DNA of 64,000 bases. It comes from Bidens hawaiensis (Eukaryota > Streptophyta > Magnoliopsida > Asterales > Asteraceae). The notes below the pieces were generated by a model that was not told where the DNA came from, searched no databases, and was given only the letters and a program-made list of their open reading frames with translations. Shown piece after piece: positions 10,227 through 22,241 of the stretch (the stretch's first letter is position 1; the number at the start of each line of letters is the position of its first letter). The translations under genes and the position numbers were made by a program. The stretch is taken from assembly GCA_021521415.1 (NCBI GenBank), contig JAIQDT010001096.1:186001-250000 (forward strand), in the 5' to 3' direction.

Positions 10227-11132
10227 CTAAATTATTCATAAAATATGTGAGATATTTGTTGAATATGTGTTAAATACGTATAAAACACATAGAAAACGAG
10301 TATCTCATACCACATAACACATAATATATTTTACGTAAAGATTCGCCCGTTACATAGCGCTTATATATGGGATTATAATTTTGACAGAGTGCCAAACTCT
10401 CCAAGTTGAACATTGACAGGCTCTTACTGAAAATTAACTGGTTTTACAACCACATGATATAAGAAATTATTAAATTATATGATATATATAAATAGAGATC
10501 AATATCTTGGACAAAAATTACTAAACTAGCGTATAGATTCGCCCGTGACGTAGCGCTCACCCGCTCTAGCTCAACTCATTTTGATCTGAATTCATTTCAT
10601 TTAGTTTTTAACGTGTCCTTCGTAATCATAGCATTTGCGACTTAATCACTTTGCAAGATATGAGATGTTTTAGCTTAAGGGGTTTAACTATTAGTATAAA
10701 TATTATTGTTACTTTCGCATATAACTTGCTAGCAATCTCCATAATTAATTTTTGAAGACCATTTCTAGAGGTTTTTTGATATTTTCTTTGGCAATGGGCA
10801 ACACATGACATGTTTTATTGTTTTGAATAACCTACATATGGGTTATTGAAGATGCTATGATAGTTCCCCATCAGAGGAAAGAGTTATACCAAAGTGTAAA
10901 AATAAGACTTTATTTTCTAACTTCCAAATTTAATATACTTTCAATTTTTATTGACCATATAGTACCTACATTCAAAATCACCATTTATATACTTTTTTAA
11001 TTAATAAGCACTTTTATTTAACACTAAAATTAAGGTGAAAAACACAAGTTACTAACATCACTAAATCATCACAATTCATAAAAGACATTTAGGTCATTTC
11101 ACATGTGCATTAGATAGATACATGTCACTTCT
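10227..11132. other. Intergenic, no gene seen
   Basis: AT-rich sequence between the retrotransposon and the 3' end of the CASP-like gene. The phrase AGATTCGCCCGTKACRTAGCGCT occurs twice (about 10339 and 10536), suggesting an old repeat. The last 100 bp may be the 3' UTR of the neighbouring gene. Confidence 0.5.
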
Positions 11133-12938
11133 TTAAACCGGGATTTGTCTCGATTTATTAGCAGAGATGATAGTGAGGAGGACATAGCAAAACACAACTA
11201 TGTAACCCAAGATCAAGGAAAAAACAGCTTTGTGACAAAATTTCCCAAAGTTGTCACAAACGGGCATCCAACCCGTATGGCTATTCCCATACTTGCCCAC
11301 TTGAGCGAAAGTAGTCGCGGCTCCAGATCCAGCCGCCAACAATACCGCTAAAATCTGTATGCAAAAGGCAAGTTAAAAAGTAATCATTTAATCACATAAC
11401 ATTAAACATCAATTAATCCACAAAAGTTATGAAACAATACCCACAAAATACTTGAGGACAAAATCTTTGATTTCTTATTCGAAAAGTTGGTTAAAAATTC
11501 AATCCATATATTACCAAAAAAGAAAAAAAAAGAAAAAAATTTAAATTAAATGAGACAATATTAGTTTATGAATATTAATGTGGTAAAGTACAAAATCCCC
11601 ACGGAGGTGGATGTTTCATTGTGCCTAAAACCAATAAATGCTGTTTTATCTTAGGTCTTAGGATTTAAAAATTAGGTAAAAAAGTAGTCTTAAAAAATCT
11701 ATAACTTAAAATAAATCATTAAAAAATTCTAATTTAAAAAATAGTAATTGAGAGCTCTAACTTGTAAGTAATAACTAAATTCATGAAAAAATAAAATATA
11801 TGTTACATGCATAAATTGTATAAGAGTAAACACACATTACCAGATCATGGATGAACAAATAGAAGTAGTTAGCCGAGTTGGACAGCTTCCAGCCGAGTTT
11901 AAAAGCCGGCAGCAACGACAACACCGACAAGGCACAAGCAACCACATTCATGAACGTAAAAAACCTGTAACAAATCACATTACCGAACTCAAAAAACATC
12001 ATCGTTTGGTTATTTTAAACAGATGATATATTATAAATACCGACCTGAAGAAACTAGCCAAAAAAAAAAACTCAAAAAACATCATCATAGATGCTTTTTT
12101 TCAAAAACATCTTTGTAACATAAGCAACAAAGTTAACCACTAAAAAAAATTTATTGTACCGTAAGACAATGTTAACCACTAAAAAAAACATCGTAGATAC
12201 GTGTTTTTTCTCCCAGAAACAACATTGTAACAAAAAAAAAAACAAAGTTAACCACTCAAAAAAAACATCATCGTAGGTGTGTGTGTTTTTTTTCTCTTTC
12301 AAAAAACATCATCATACCGTAAGCAACAAAGATAACTACTAAAAAAAACAACATCGTAACGTAAGAAACAAAGTTAACCACTTAAAAAACATCATTGCAG
12401 TTGTGTTTTTTTTCTCTTTTAAAAAACATCATCGTACCGTAACCAACAAAGTTAACTACTAAAAAAACATCATTGTATCATAAGGCAAAGTTAACCACTC
12501 AAAAAACATCATCCTAGGTGTGTGTTTTTTTTTTCTGTCAAAAAACATAATCATGCCGTAAACAACCAAGTTAACTACTAAAAAAAAACATCATTGTACC
12601 ATAAGACAAAGTTAACCACTCAAAAAACATCATAGTAATTGTGTTTTACTTTTTTTTTATTTTCAAAAAAACACAAGCATTAACAAAAGTTAACAACTCA
12701 AAAAAACATCATCGTACTTGAAGGCAGGAGAGTAGGTGTAACGCGCGTCGAGACTCGTCCCATACAACACCTTAGACTGGCGGCTATTGAGCATCAAAAC
12801 AACGGCTGCAATTGAGGTGGCAGCCGCCACAATTCTTAGCCCAATTTGTGAAGCCATGAAAGACAAATGCGTGTTTGGAGATGGGATTTGTTCGATTTTT
12901 ACGACGGCCGAGTTGTTGTTGTTGTTTTCGGTTTCCAT
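11133..12938 (-). CDS. CASP-like four-transmembrane protein
   Basis: Three exons read on the minus strand (12938-12718, 11964-11841, 11354-11133) give 188 residues, normal for the family (PF04535, Casparian strip membrane protein-like). The N-terminus is short, cytosolic and Asn-rich. TM1 is at about 32-52 with the conserved Arg (GLRIVAAA, R35). TM2 is at about 75-95. TM3 is at about 107-133 and starts at the conserved Asp (FIHD, D114). An extracellular loop KYGNSHTGW..VCDNFGKFC carries the Trp and paired Cys typical of the family. TM4 is at about 157-178. Family members form plasma-membrane scaffolds; true CASPs organise the Casparian strip, while CASP-like members have varied and mostly unknown roles. 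The short N-terminus and sequence look closest to the CASPL1 group. All junctions keep frame and nothing looks broken. Intron 1 holds a minisatellite. Confidence 0.92.
12060..12715. repeat. Degenerate tandem repeat inside CASP-like intron 1
   Basis: The phrases AAAAAACATCATCGTA and AAAGTTAACCACT alternate about six times with GTGTGTTTTTTTTCTC spacers, in units of roughly 110 bp. It fills almost the whole first intron up to the exon 1 donor. Confidence 0.8.
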
Positions 12939-13000
12939 TTGATTAAAGGAGAAACCTTAGTTTTGAAGGTGGGTTGTACAAGTTTGGTGGTGGAGGTTGT

Positions 13001-13010
13001 TTATTTATAG
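13001..13010 (-). promoter_or_regulatory. TATA box of the CASP-like gene
   Basis: CTATAAATAA on the minus strand, 63 bp upstream of the ATG at 12938, in a leader free of other ATGs. The spacing implies a short leader of roughly 30 nt. Confidence 0.55.
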
Positions 13011-13039
13011 GGGTGAAGGTGGTGGCAATATGGGGTGGT

Positions 13040-13206
13040 TAGTCAAAAATAATAATAACGATAAATAATAATATTAATAATAATAAAATCATAACAATAA
13101 TAATAATAATAATAAGATGACGTGGGTGAGATTAAAGTGGGAGTGAGGGGGGCTCACGTCCATATTTGAGCATGGTCACCTTTTGCAATTTAATCAAATT
13201 TCCAAA

Positions 13207-13267
<61 letters not shown>
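13040..13267. repeat. AAT trinucleotide microsatellites
   Basis: Two (AAT)n tracts, an interrupted one at about 13040-13113 and a longer uniform one at 13209-13266, upstream of the CASP-like promoter. Confidence 0.9.
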
Positions 13268-13347
13268 CATCTGAATTGAGTCTTAAGTATAATCTAAATA
13301 TTCCAGACTTGTGGCATAAATGGAAGGATGTTTGGATTCAATCCTTA

Positions 13348-13651
13348 GACTATGGGTAATGGGGGTGAACAAGGGGGTGCGATCCTATGTGGTAGCCTAC
13401 GTGGCTCGCGCACACCACTACACCACCCAAGTGAACAGGGGTGCGGACGGCTCCCGTGGTCCGGACCACGGGGCTTGGTCAAGCTTTTGAGCAAGGGTGG
13501 ATAGGGGGCGCGGTCAACAAATTGGGGGTGGGCAATCAAGCCCCACTACACCCTATGGGGCTTGGTTGAGAGGCTTTATCCAGTGTCATGTCATCGCCTA
13601 CATGTCGGGTTTTGATTGGCTCACTTGGGGCTCAACCAAGCCCCATTACTC
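13348..13651. mobile_element. GC-rich PIF/Harbinger-like MITE
   Basis: A 304-bp GC-rich island with complementary ends (GTAATGGGGG at the left, CCCCATTAC at the right) and CAAGCCCC/GGGGCTTG words throughout. It is bordered by TTA on both sides (13345-13347 and 13652-13654), the 3-bp duplication typical of PIF/Harbinger. The terminal repeats are imperfect. Confidence 0.55.
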
Positions 13652-13654
13652 TTA

Positions 13655-15592
13655 GCCTTACTTGTGTCATATTTAGTGGATATTAGCATTGAAGGATTTA
13701 AGCTAGACATTGTGAGGTTGTCAGTTCGAATCCTGAATCCCTCGGGTTTTAGTCCATCATGTGTTACGACATAGAGTTTTAATTTTGTGGTGACACAACG
13801 ACTGTCAAGTGGCAGCCGGCGGTTTGGTTTCTCGGAGGAACGCCCAATCCAAAATCTGAAGCCAGCGTGCGCCCGATGAAGACAACATAATCAGTCATGT
13901 GGGTGGCAATGGGGCTCTCCAAATTAAAGAGTGTGGTAGCCTAACATAAAATAAAGTCGTCCTTAGAAAAAATGTATAATCTAAATAGACTCGGTCTGAT
14001 TGTTTTTTTATGCCCGAATGTAGAAGTAAGATTTTGCTTTTAACTCAAACACGGGTCTATGGATTCTGAAATCAAGGCTTGTTTTAAAAAAAGTATAGAA
14101 TTACATAGAATTTTAACATGTGAAAATATAATACCGTGTATCTGTTGTATATGGATTGTAAAATGCGCACAGTCATACAATACAAACAATGGAACCAATA
14201 GTCAATTAATGCCACGGTTGTTAAGATGGATGGTTTTAATGGGCGTAGGCAGCTTTAAAAGAACGGGTTCGGTTGAACCCGTACAAAATTTTGTTTTAAT
14301 GTTATATATTAGTGTATTTTAACATCAAACTTGTAGAAATATCAATATCAAACCCGTAGAAAACCTAAATCTAAGTAATAAACAATCGGTTGTCCGTCCC
14401 TCAAAATTTTCCGAACCCGTAGGAAATTTTTTCTACCTATACCACTAATGGTCTTGGGGAAAAGTGGGCTGATGTACAAAATGGTAGGTTGTATAATTTT
14501 CTTGTATCAAATGTAATGTAATAAATTATTATTTATTTTTATAAATACAACAAAAACTATGTGTGTATAAGATCTCAACGCAATACAAATATGAACATTA
14601 TTAACTTTCTAGCTAGATGGTTCATCATTGTTTTATTTACTTATTGATAATCTTAATATTAAGAAAAAATATATAATAACGACGGATTTGATTTATGATT
14701 TACAAGCTATCAATCATGTCATCAATAATCCTCCGACAGTCAATCTGGAGGTCGATAATTCGTCACTAAACATAGCTTAGTGCCAACATTTTGGAATGTT
14801 TGTGATCCTTCGGTAATAACAGTGGGTGAATTCATAACTCACATTATATTTTCCTATAGACAATCACCGGTGATTCCTATGCACTTTCATCGGTAGACTT
14901 CCGGTTGATATATCTATTGCTAAAAGATTACTTATCACAAATTATACTTATATTTAACTTTGACTAAACATATGTAACGAACAAATGATAAGAGATTGTG
15001 GGTGAAAAAGTGCAAGGCAATGCATAGATATGCGAGTCTTCAAAAGAGCATCGACAGGGTCAGGTTTGAATAAAGTTAAATACCAAACACCCTAAAATAA
15101 CTATTTCTCTTTTCATTTAATATCTACGTGTGAGTTAGATTCATATTTAATAACAAAGTAGAACTATAAACAAATACACATATCAAACGTATCCCATTGT
15201 TATAAAACTATTTCAACTAGAATAGAATTCATGTCATAATTGTAATAATTGTGTTGTTAATATTTTCTTTCATGTTCATATAATTATTCTTTCTCAACCG
15301 TGTTTAAATTAACAAAATAAAATCCTAAACCATCGGTTTCAGGGATCCAATGATTCTTTCATGGCGTCTAGCTGCTAGACCACAGTCAACGTCAAACCAA
15401 TGCTCCTTTGTAAGACTACGGGCGTGAGGCTGATTTACCTCTCACGTGATAGGCTAGGGATGGTCTGACGTGGGCCGGTTTGTGTGTCCGGAACAACACG
15501 TTTTGGAACAATAATAGCTACCTAAAGCAGACTATGTATTTGTTAGCCAAAGTTTGTACTTCCGAGTCGTGGACCAAGATCAAAGCTTGTTG

Positions 15593-15631
<39 letters not shown>

Positions 15632-15753
15632 TTGTTGTTCAATCAAAGCTTTCGGCTTCCTTCTGGTTCAACTATGGGGGAGTATTGGAATAAATAATCA
15701 AATTAGGGCCGACACACTTATTAAGCTAATTAGGATATCCTTATAATGTTTAT
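13655..15753. other. Gene-free stretch
   Basis: AT-rich sequence without convincing coding potential. A tRNA B-box-like GTTCGAATCC occurs near 13724 and a GC-richer tract at 13790-13930. No terminal structure is complete. Confidence 0.5.
15588..15639. repeat. TGT/TGC trinucleotide microsatellite
   Basis: About 17 triplets, TGT at both edges and TGC in the middle. In one frame it would read poly-Cys, which is an artefact of the repeat. Confidence 0.95.
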
Positions 15754-15918
15754 GGGAGTGTTTGGAATTGCTTATTTTCATCAACTTTTTAAAAAGTTAA
15801 AAGTCGTTTGGGATTACTTATATTGTAAAATGATAAGTTAATAAGTCACAATATTATGACTTACGAATTTTTAAGAAAAGTTATAAGAAGGTAAAAAAGG
15901 GAATCCCAAACACTCTCT
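15754..15918. mobile_element. Small MITE with GGGAGTGTTTGG ends
   Basis: The left end GGGAGTGTTTGGAATT and the right end AATCCCAAACACTCTC are inverted copies with one or two mismatches, 165 bp apart. A relative with GGGGTGCTTGGGTGAGC ends lies at 50334-50495. Confidence 0.65.
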
Positions 15919-16918
15919 TTTAATATATTATAAGATACTATACTAAATAATAATAATAAGTTAGTATTTTACCATTATACATTAACAAGACAAAACTGTT
16001 CAAACACATAGAAAACATCCCATGTTTGCCTTTTCTTTATATGGGACTTACGGTTAAAAGGTCAAAAGTTTGTGTCTTACACATTGATCACTCAATGTCC
16101 ATGCCTTGAAACATATCTCCTTACATAGTAAAATTGTTTTTTAACTACACTATTCATATTTATATTGTTTTGAATTTAGAGTCTATTTTTATACAGTATC
16201 TCTACCAATAGTTTTGTTATTTATGAAATTTTGGATACGGTGATTGTATACTAATTATATTCATGTTACAAACTAACCATTTTGATTTGCAAAGTACATT
16301 GGACTTAAAAGATATTTCGCTACTAAACAACAAAACGCAATTAATAGAGTCGATAACTATACCATATTTCCGTAAACCTTTCTTATTCGAATTTATAATA
16401 GATGGTTAACATTTAACGAAATTGCAAATACGATTGTTACACAACTCATGACCACACAATCATACAATCATAAAACTGTTGTGTCTAAATAAGTCTAGTA
16501 ACTCATTAGTGAGTCTATGGGACCATTTACTACATTCAATTCTTCCTAATCTATGTTTTATCCTTTTGATAAGTTATTTCCCAATTTGTTGTTGCGAATG
16601 GCCCTTTGTGGTGTTCTTGAAAAGTTTGATAAACAATATACGGTAAAGTTTGACTCGTTTGATTGTGATTTTTGAGACAACATTTATGGTCTCACGTGTC
16701 GTAAGACGTGTATTAGCATGGTTCGGTCACAAGACTAATGGCGAACAACACTCTTCGATGTTTTTATGTGATATCGAGTAGAAAATTATCCGTTAATTTT
16801 AGTATGTAACCAATTTGAAATAAAGATTATGAAAACCTTTGTAAAATATGACTTTGATGTTATTGGGAACACCAAGATCTAGCTAATTTTGTAAGACTAA
16901 CTGCAGTGGTTTCACTGA
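15919..16918. other. Gene-free AT-rich stretch
   Basis: No coding signal and no complete repeat structure seen. Confidence 0.5.
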
Positions 16919-17340
16919 TAGGGATGGCAATGAAACCTGAAGCCCGACTAAATGGGGTTTGGGACGGATTTGAGATTTCTAATATACCCGATTACCCGAT
17001 AACATAAACCCATTTGCTCGATTATATACCCGATGTACCCGATATAGCTTATTATATTATATATATACTATATTCCAAATATATTATTTGTCGGAACTTG
17101 TTTATCTCAATTATTTGAGACATTTTATATTTATAGTAACAATCTTTGTAATCGATTAGTTATATTTTGTCAAAACCCGTTAGAAACCTAGAGGGTTTTG
17201 AGCCGGGTATACCCGACGGGTATTTTATCAAAACCCGATAAGAAACCCGAAACCCGATGGGAAAACCCGACGGGTTTAGGACGGACTTTCATAACCGGGT
17301 ATGGGTTTGGAATTACCTAAACCCAACCCATTACCATCAA
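16919..17340. mobile_element. hAT-like MITE with exact 7-bp target duplication
   Basis: 422 bp starting TAGGGATGGCAATG and ending CATTACCATCAA (inverted, mismatched). It is flanked by TCACTGA at 16912-16918 and 17341-17347. The interior is filled with CCCGA/TCGGG words (ACCCGATAACATAAACCC and similar). There is no coding capacity. Confidence 0.75.
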
Positions 17341-17855
17341 TCACTGAACTGACTGACACATTATTGTCATATATGCGGCTATCGATTGCTAAACCGTAAA
17401 AAAATGTCTAGTGACTAACTACTTTATTAAAATAATATTTAAAGTAAAATAATATAAAAAATTAAGGCTTTTATTATTTTATTGGTTTCATATATACCTC
17501 TATAAACATTAAAACTATCATATATATACCCAATTAAAAATTTAGAATATCGTATATGCATTTTCAAAGAAGTTAAAATTGGGTAAATATTAATCCTTTG
17601 ATTTCTAAACCCGTTCCTGAAGGATTTCATGGGTTAGGGATTGTACTAGGCTCGATTTGGTCTTGGTTTTGTCGCTCGTCCAAGTCACCATTTTGTCTAA
17701 CGCTTTATTCACGCCCTTGGTTTAAGTATATACAAATATATCAAAATGTTGAAAATATTTAATAGTGACCCAAATGTATCAAGACTTATAGCTCAAAATT
17801 TGTTTTGCAAGTTAAAAAGTCTGTGTGTAATTTAAATTTGGGTTGTAGTAGACAT

Positions 17856-18463
17856 TAGGGGTGTTCACGGTCCGGCTTGAAACCGTAAAATCCCTCAAAC
17901 CGGTCGTCGGTTCGATTTCATGGTTGGTTTTTTCTTAAGTTTCGGTCGGTCGGTTTCAAAAATTTCAAACCGTAGCGAACGCTTTGATTTATAGTTTATA
18001 CCGAAAGCCAACCGTATAAAACCGGACCGTACTGTATAAGTTAATTATACTTAATTTCTTAATATATCTAAGATTATATATGAATATATTTGTTAAATTA
18101 GAACTAGTAATGTATATAATATATATTAACTGCATACTTGCAATGAATTAGAAATGTGCTAAGCCAAACCGTTAACTTTTTGATGTATTTTGGTATATTG
18201 AAGTTTGGTCACATAGTTATTTTGATGTGTGTTTTGAGCAACTTGTGTTTAAACTTATGCCTTGGAACATATTGTGTTTAAACATGTTTGATATTTGCAA
18301 ATTATTGACAACTTTACTATAAATATATCATACCTTTGTTGAACAATTTGTACAAAAATCTGAAAGACCCAAACCGTGAAACCAAACTGGAACCAAACCG
18401 TTAGTAACGGTTTGGTCGCGGTTTGAACCAAAAACCGCAAAATTCAAACCGTGAACACCCCTA
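17856..18463. mobile_element. MITE with TAGGGGTGTTCACGGT ends
   Basis: 608 bp with terminal inverted repeats TAGGGGTGTTCACGGT and ACCGTGAACACCCCTA, which match exactly. The flanks are GTAGTAGACAT (17845-17855) and GTACTAGACAT (18464-18474), an 11-bp duplication with one mismatch. The interior is rich in AACCG words. It is probably hAT-related, although hAT duplications are usually 8 bp. Confidence 0.8.
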
Positions 18464-18474
18464 GTACTAGACAT

Positions 18475-19058
18475 ATCCCACTCTCTTTATTTCTTTTCTT
18501 TTTTTACTGATTTACCCCTCTCCCATATTACATCTATAGCCTATAGGCTTTCAGTGAGGCATGTGAAAATGACTTCCATATTCATTGGTTACAAATATGT
18601 AAAAAAGGCCCATCATTGATAAATATTAGGAGAATTGTACAGATATCTCTATCAAGCTTTCGAACGAACACTATACGAAAAAACAATACTACCCTAGTTG
18701 TACCCTGTACATAAGTCATAAATACATAACTAACTCTTTAAATTAGTCATTTGATCTTTTCAAGCCACACAATCGCACTATATACATATGTTATAAGCTC
18801 ATATACATATGTTATATACATGTTTATACAGTCGTCTATATGCGTTATTCTTATCAAATCAATCACACCAAAAGAGTAACGCTATAAGAGGGATTTCATT
18901 TAGCCCGAGTTATGCAATATAAACGGTAAATTTTTTCTTCGTTTTTTAATTATTCAAATATAAAAGGTAAGTTAACAGTTTCATTTAGACCTGGCCCACA
19001 TGATTAAGCTCGACTAAGATTGGCCTACTAGGATTTTCACTCTGTGATGTGGAATCGG

Positions 19059-19109
<51 letters not shown>

Positions 19110-20127
19110 TATGACCATAAATACTTAAAGGGATGTGATCGGGTACAAGTAAAATTAACCTACTAAGCATACAAATAACTAAAGTAATCACAGTTTTAAA
19201 CTAGAATTTTGTGTTGAGTCATTAAAAGACACGACTGATAAGAGATAGCCCCTAAATGGTTTAGCATGGTTTTGATATACGTCATTTAAAGGTGTCTTCT
19301 AAATAAAACAAATTCACTCTACCTCTTAGTGACTCAGAGGTAGCCTTTTAATAAAAACTTCACTTGCTATATTTGTCAACTCCGTGCTTTAGGAAAGAGA
19401 CTTCTTATTCCTCGCATTAAGAATTTTAAAATTTAAACTTATTTATTTTAACAATTTGGCCTTTTTAATTTTTTTTACTTGCCTTAGATACTTTCATAAA
19501 GTGATATCATTAATTTTTGAATGTAATGATTATCCAAAATTGTATAGAAACTAACTTGCATAAAAAAATTATAAAATAACTAAACTGTAGACTAACCAAG
19601 ATTATGAACTAATCTAATCCACAGAGAAAACAGAGAATGTAAGTATGTAACTATGATATATTGATATGTATTTATAAGTTACAATACCCTCAATTAGATA
19701 TTTATAAAATTGCAACCGAAATGCACTAACTAGTTAACCAATTAACTAACCAAACATAACTAGCTAACCTTCACTAATTGCATTACATACTCTTTAGTTC
19801 TAATTATCTTTAACACCTTTAGCAATTCCATTGGAATGGCAAAAGAACACAAACACGGATAGGACCGGTATTTGGCTACATAACTAGATGCGGGATTAGT
19901 TTAAAAAAAAATTGTGAGCATGGTGTTAGCAGATTACCTATCGGACCGATTGCTCGAACCCGTTTACCATCACCAGATAAAATTAAGAGGTGCAAATGAA
20001 CGTCGAAATTTGATTTATTTCTTGAAAGAATGTACAAATTTACATCTGGTGACATTAAATCTAAGTAGTAAATGAAATCTATACAGCAGTGATGGGAATT
20101 TTTCTCCATCACCAGATAAGATTACTT
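18475..20127. other. Gene-free stretch upstream of the Atos-like 3' end
   Basis: AT-rich DNA without a gene. A (TAA)n microsatellite occupies 19060-19108. The last few hundred bases may include the 3' UTR of the minus-strand gene; CATCACCAGATAA occurs twice near 19970 and 20108. Confidence 0.5.
19060..19108. repeat. (TAA)n microsatellite
   Basis: About 16 uninterrupted TAA units. Confidence 0.95.
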
Positions 20128-22241
20128 TTATTTAAAACAATATTTACAGAGAGAGATTGTAATCAAAGAAGATAACCGGACCTTTTGGTTGCTGATGTCA
20201 AAGTACTTCGGATCCGACGGATGATGGTATTCCACATGTAACTGCAATTTTAAACCAGCAAACCCTCATTACAAAGTAGCCATGTTTTATTAAAATCTTA
20301 CAACAAGAAAGCGTTTTGACATAACTAACTACCTTGCCTTCATCAGCATCAGAGTGGCGTTGAGGAAACACAACCCGCATGTCATTGTACAAATAGAACC
20401 GTCTTTCGTCCCCAAGGTTTTTGGGGTTCTTTTCTGGTACAGATAGAGGATCTGATTTGCACCTTTGAACGGTCTTTGAACTTTTCTTTAAAGACGGGCA
20501 GAGAAACCGCAGATGGAGAGCATAACGTAAGACCCCTGTGTTATTCGAATTCTCATTTGCTTTGGGTGAAGTTTGCATAGATGACACGCCCCCAGTTTTA
20601 GAAACCGGTGTTGTGGAAGCTAGTGTCACCTTTTGGCGCAGAAATGTCTACATTCAAATAAATAAATAAATAAAAGTGACTAAATAATTACATATTTTAC
20701 AAGGGAAATAAGAGAAAACTAACCTTGGTGCCAGCTGGCATGTCACTCAAGTCGTAGTTACAAAGAAACGTATGAATTGGTGTCTTTTCAGGATTGCTCA
20801 GAACCTGTAGAAACCAATTAAGCATATAAACGTAAAAATCATTCCTTCTACTTTCGCCAGCAGTAAAAACAATTTTAAACATACCAATTGTATGCGACCT
20901 TTCATGGGGACCCGCAAACGACTTCTTTCCACCTGTGGGTCGTCAACGCTAAGGCTCCTTTTCATCTTTTGACTTTTTTGCTTGTTTGGCGAAAGTTGAC
21001 CAGCAAGGTCAATGGATGAGTAGTAAAGTAAGAAGTTATCCCCATCGACACTCGTTACTGCAAACGGAAGTTTCTGAGGATGTGGTGAAAAACTTCCTCC
21101 CGTGACGTTTAAAACCGCAAGAAACCCATCAATCTTCTGCCATGTTTAACAGCACCAAAAGAAAACAGAATCAAAATCATGTATTCCTTAAAACCAATCA
21201 ACAATTTTAGTGAAAAGGAAATGCAGTTATGCTGACCTGGCTGACTGTCCCCGAAGCTAAACGACCCGATAACAATGACTCCTCAAACGACCCGATCCAT
21301 GACCTTCTAACTTGTAGTCCACTTGGGGTCCTACATAACTTAGGTGATTGGGTCAAAAAGGATGAATCTTGGCCCCAATCGCCCACACTTCTAAAATCAT
21401 CTTGGAATGAAAGAATATCAGAAAAGGTTCCATCAAGAGATAACTCTAACTCCTTCATGGTTAGATGATTATCATCTAACTCATTGGTCAAAACCCTAGA
21501 AGGTTTTGGTGTTCTAGAGAATTTTGGACCGAGTGGAGATAAAGACAAAGGAGATGATACCACTTTTCTTGAAGGTATAGTTATGGGTGAATTCAATGAC
21601 CTTAATGGTGATTCTATGCCGTCTAATCCAGGTGAAGATGACAAAGAACCAAAAGATTGAAGATCTGTGTTCGCAAGCACAGGACCATCAGTGAAAAAAC
21701 CAGAGTTAGTGCATTGTTGAAAACTAGTTGGTGACAACACGATAGGTGTCACAATTTTGGGAATCACTATTTCAGTACTCTTATCAGAGATGGTTTGTGG
21801 CGTGTGGTCGAATTGATTTGGTAAAATCAAGCCATTTAATGGTGATAATAACCGTTTCCTAACTATGGCTCCACTGTTCTCTGGGATATTATCAGTACCA
21901 TTATCAGTCTGCATGCCATCAATGGCAAGACCAGAAGAACTTGATGATTTTGACTCAAATCCAACGATTCTGGAAACGGCGGTTTGAACATTTCGCCCAG
22001 TTTTACGACTGAGTGTTGTAATCTTATCTGAAGAACTAAGTTTCTGCCTGTTAACATGTTTATCTCTGTTTAGATTGGAGATATCTGTTGAACTAATCAC
22101 ACCTGGCACACGATTCACATGCATTCCACTCATGTCACAGGTGCTTAATCCATGGAAATGAGGCGGTGATTGGACTGCAGTGTTGAATGATGTAGTTACT
22201 TCTTCAGCGATTTTGCTAGACGAGGCTTGAGGCAAGCCCAT
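20128..22241 (-). CDS. Plant Atos-like (FAM214/ATOS-type) conserved-domain protein
   Basis: Five exons on the minus strand (22241-21237, 21136-20885, 20804-20724, 20647-20333, 20241-20128) join in frame to 588 residues. Residues 1-310 are Ser/Pro-rich and probably disordered, with many SP sites ([12 protein letters not shown]). At 312-328 comes [17 protein letters not shown], the hallmark of the Atos-like conserved domain, followed by [20 protein letters not shown] and [20 protein letters not shown]. The C-terminus has [16 protein letters not shown] and [16 protein letters not shown], the Atos C-terminal ('chromosome segregation') domain. Animal Atos proteins are nuclear regulators; plant members have no settled function. 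Frame and motifs are intact. The start at 22241 is the only ATG that opens the long first exon. A CACAG|GT acceptor-like site just upstream (about 22290) suggests an intron in the 5' UTR. Confidence 0.88.

Noticed and set aside
13680..13770. tRNA or SINE suggested by GTTCGAATCC
   Set aside because: The B-box-like word is present, but no paired acceptor stem or convincing A-box could be arranged.
15480..15746. Open frame with a run of cysteines
   Set aside because: Produced by the TGT/TGC microsatellite; no homology or codon bias.
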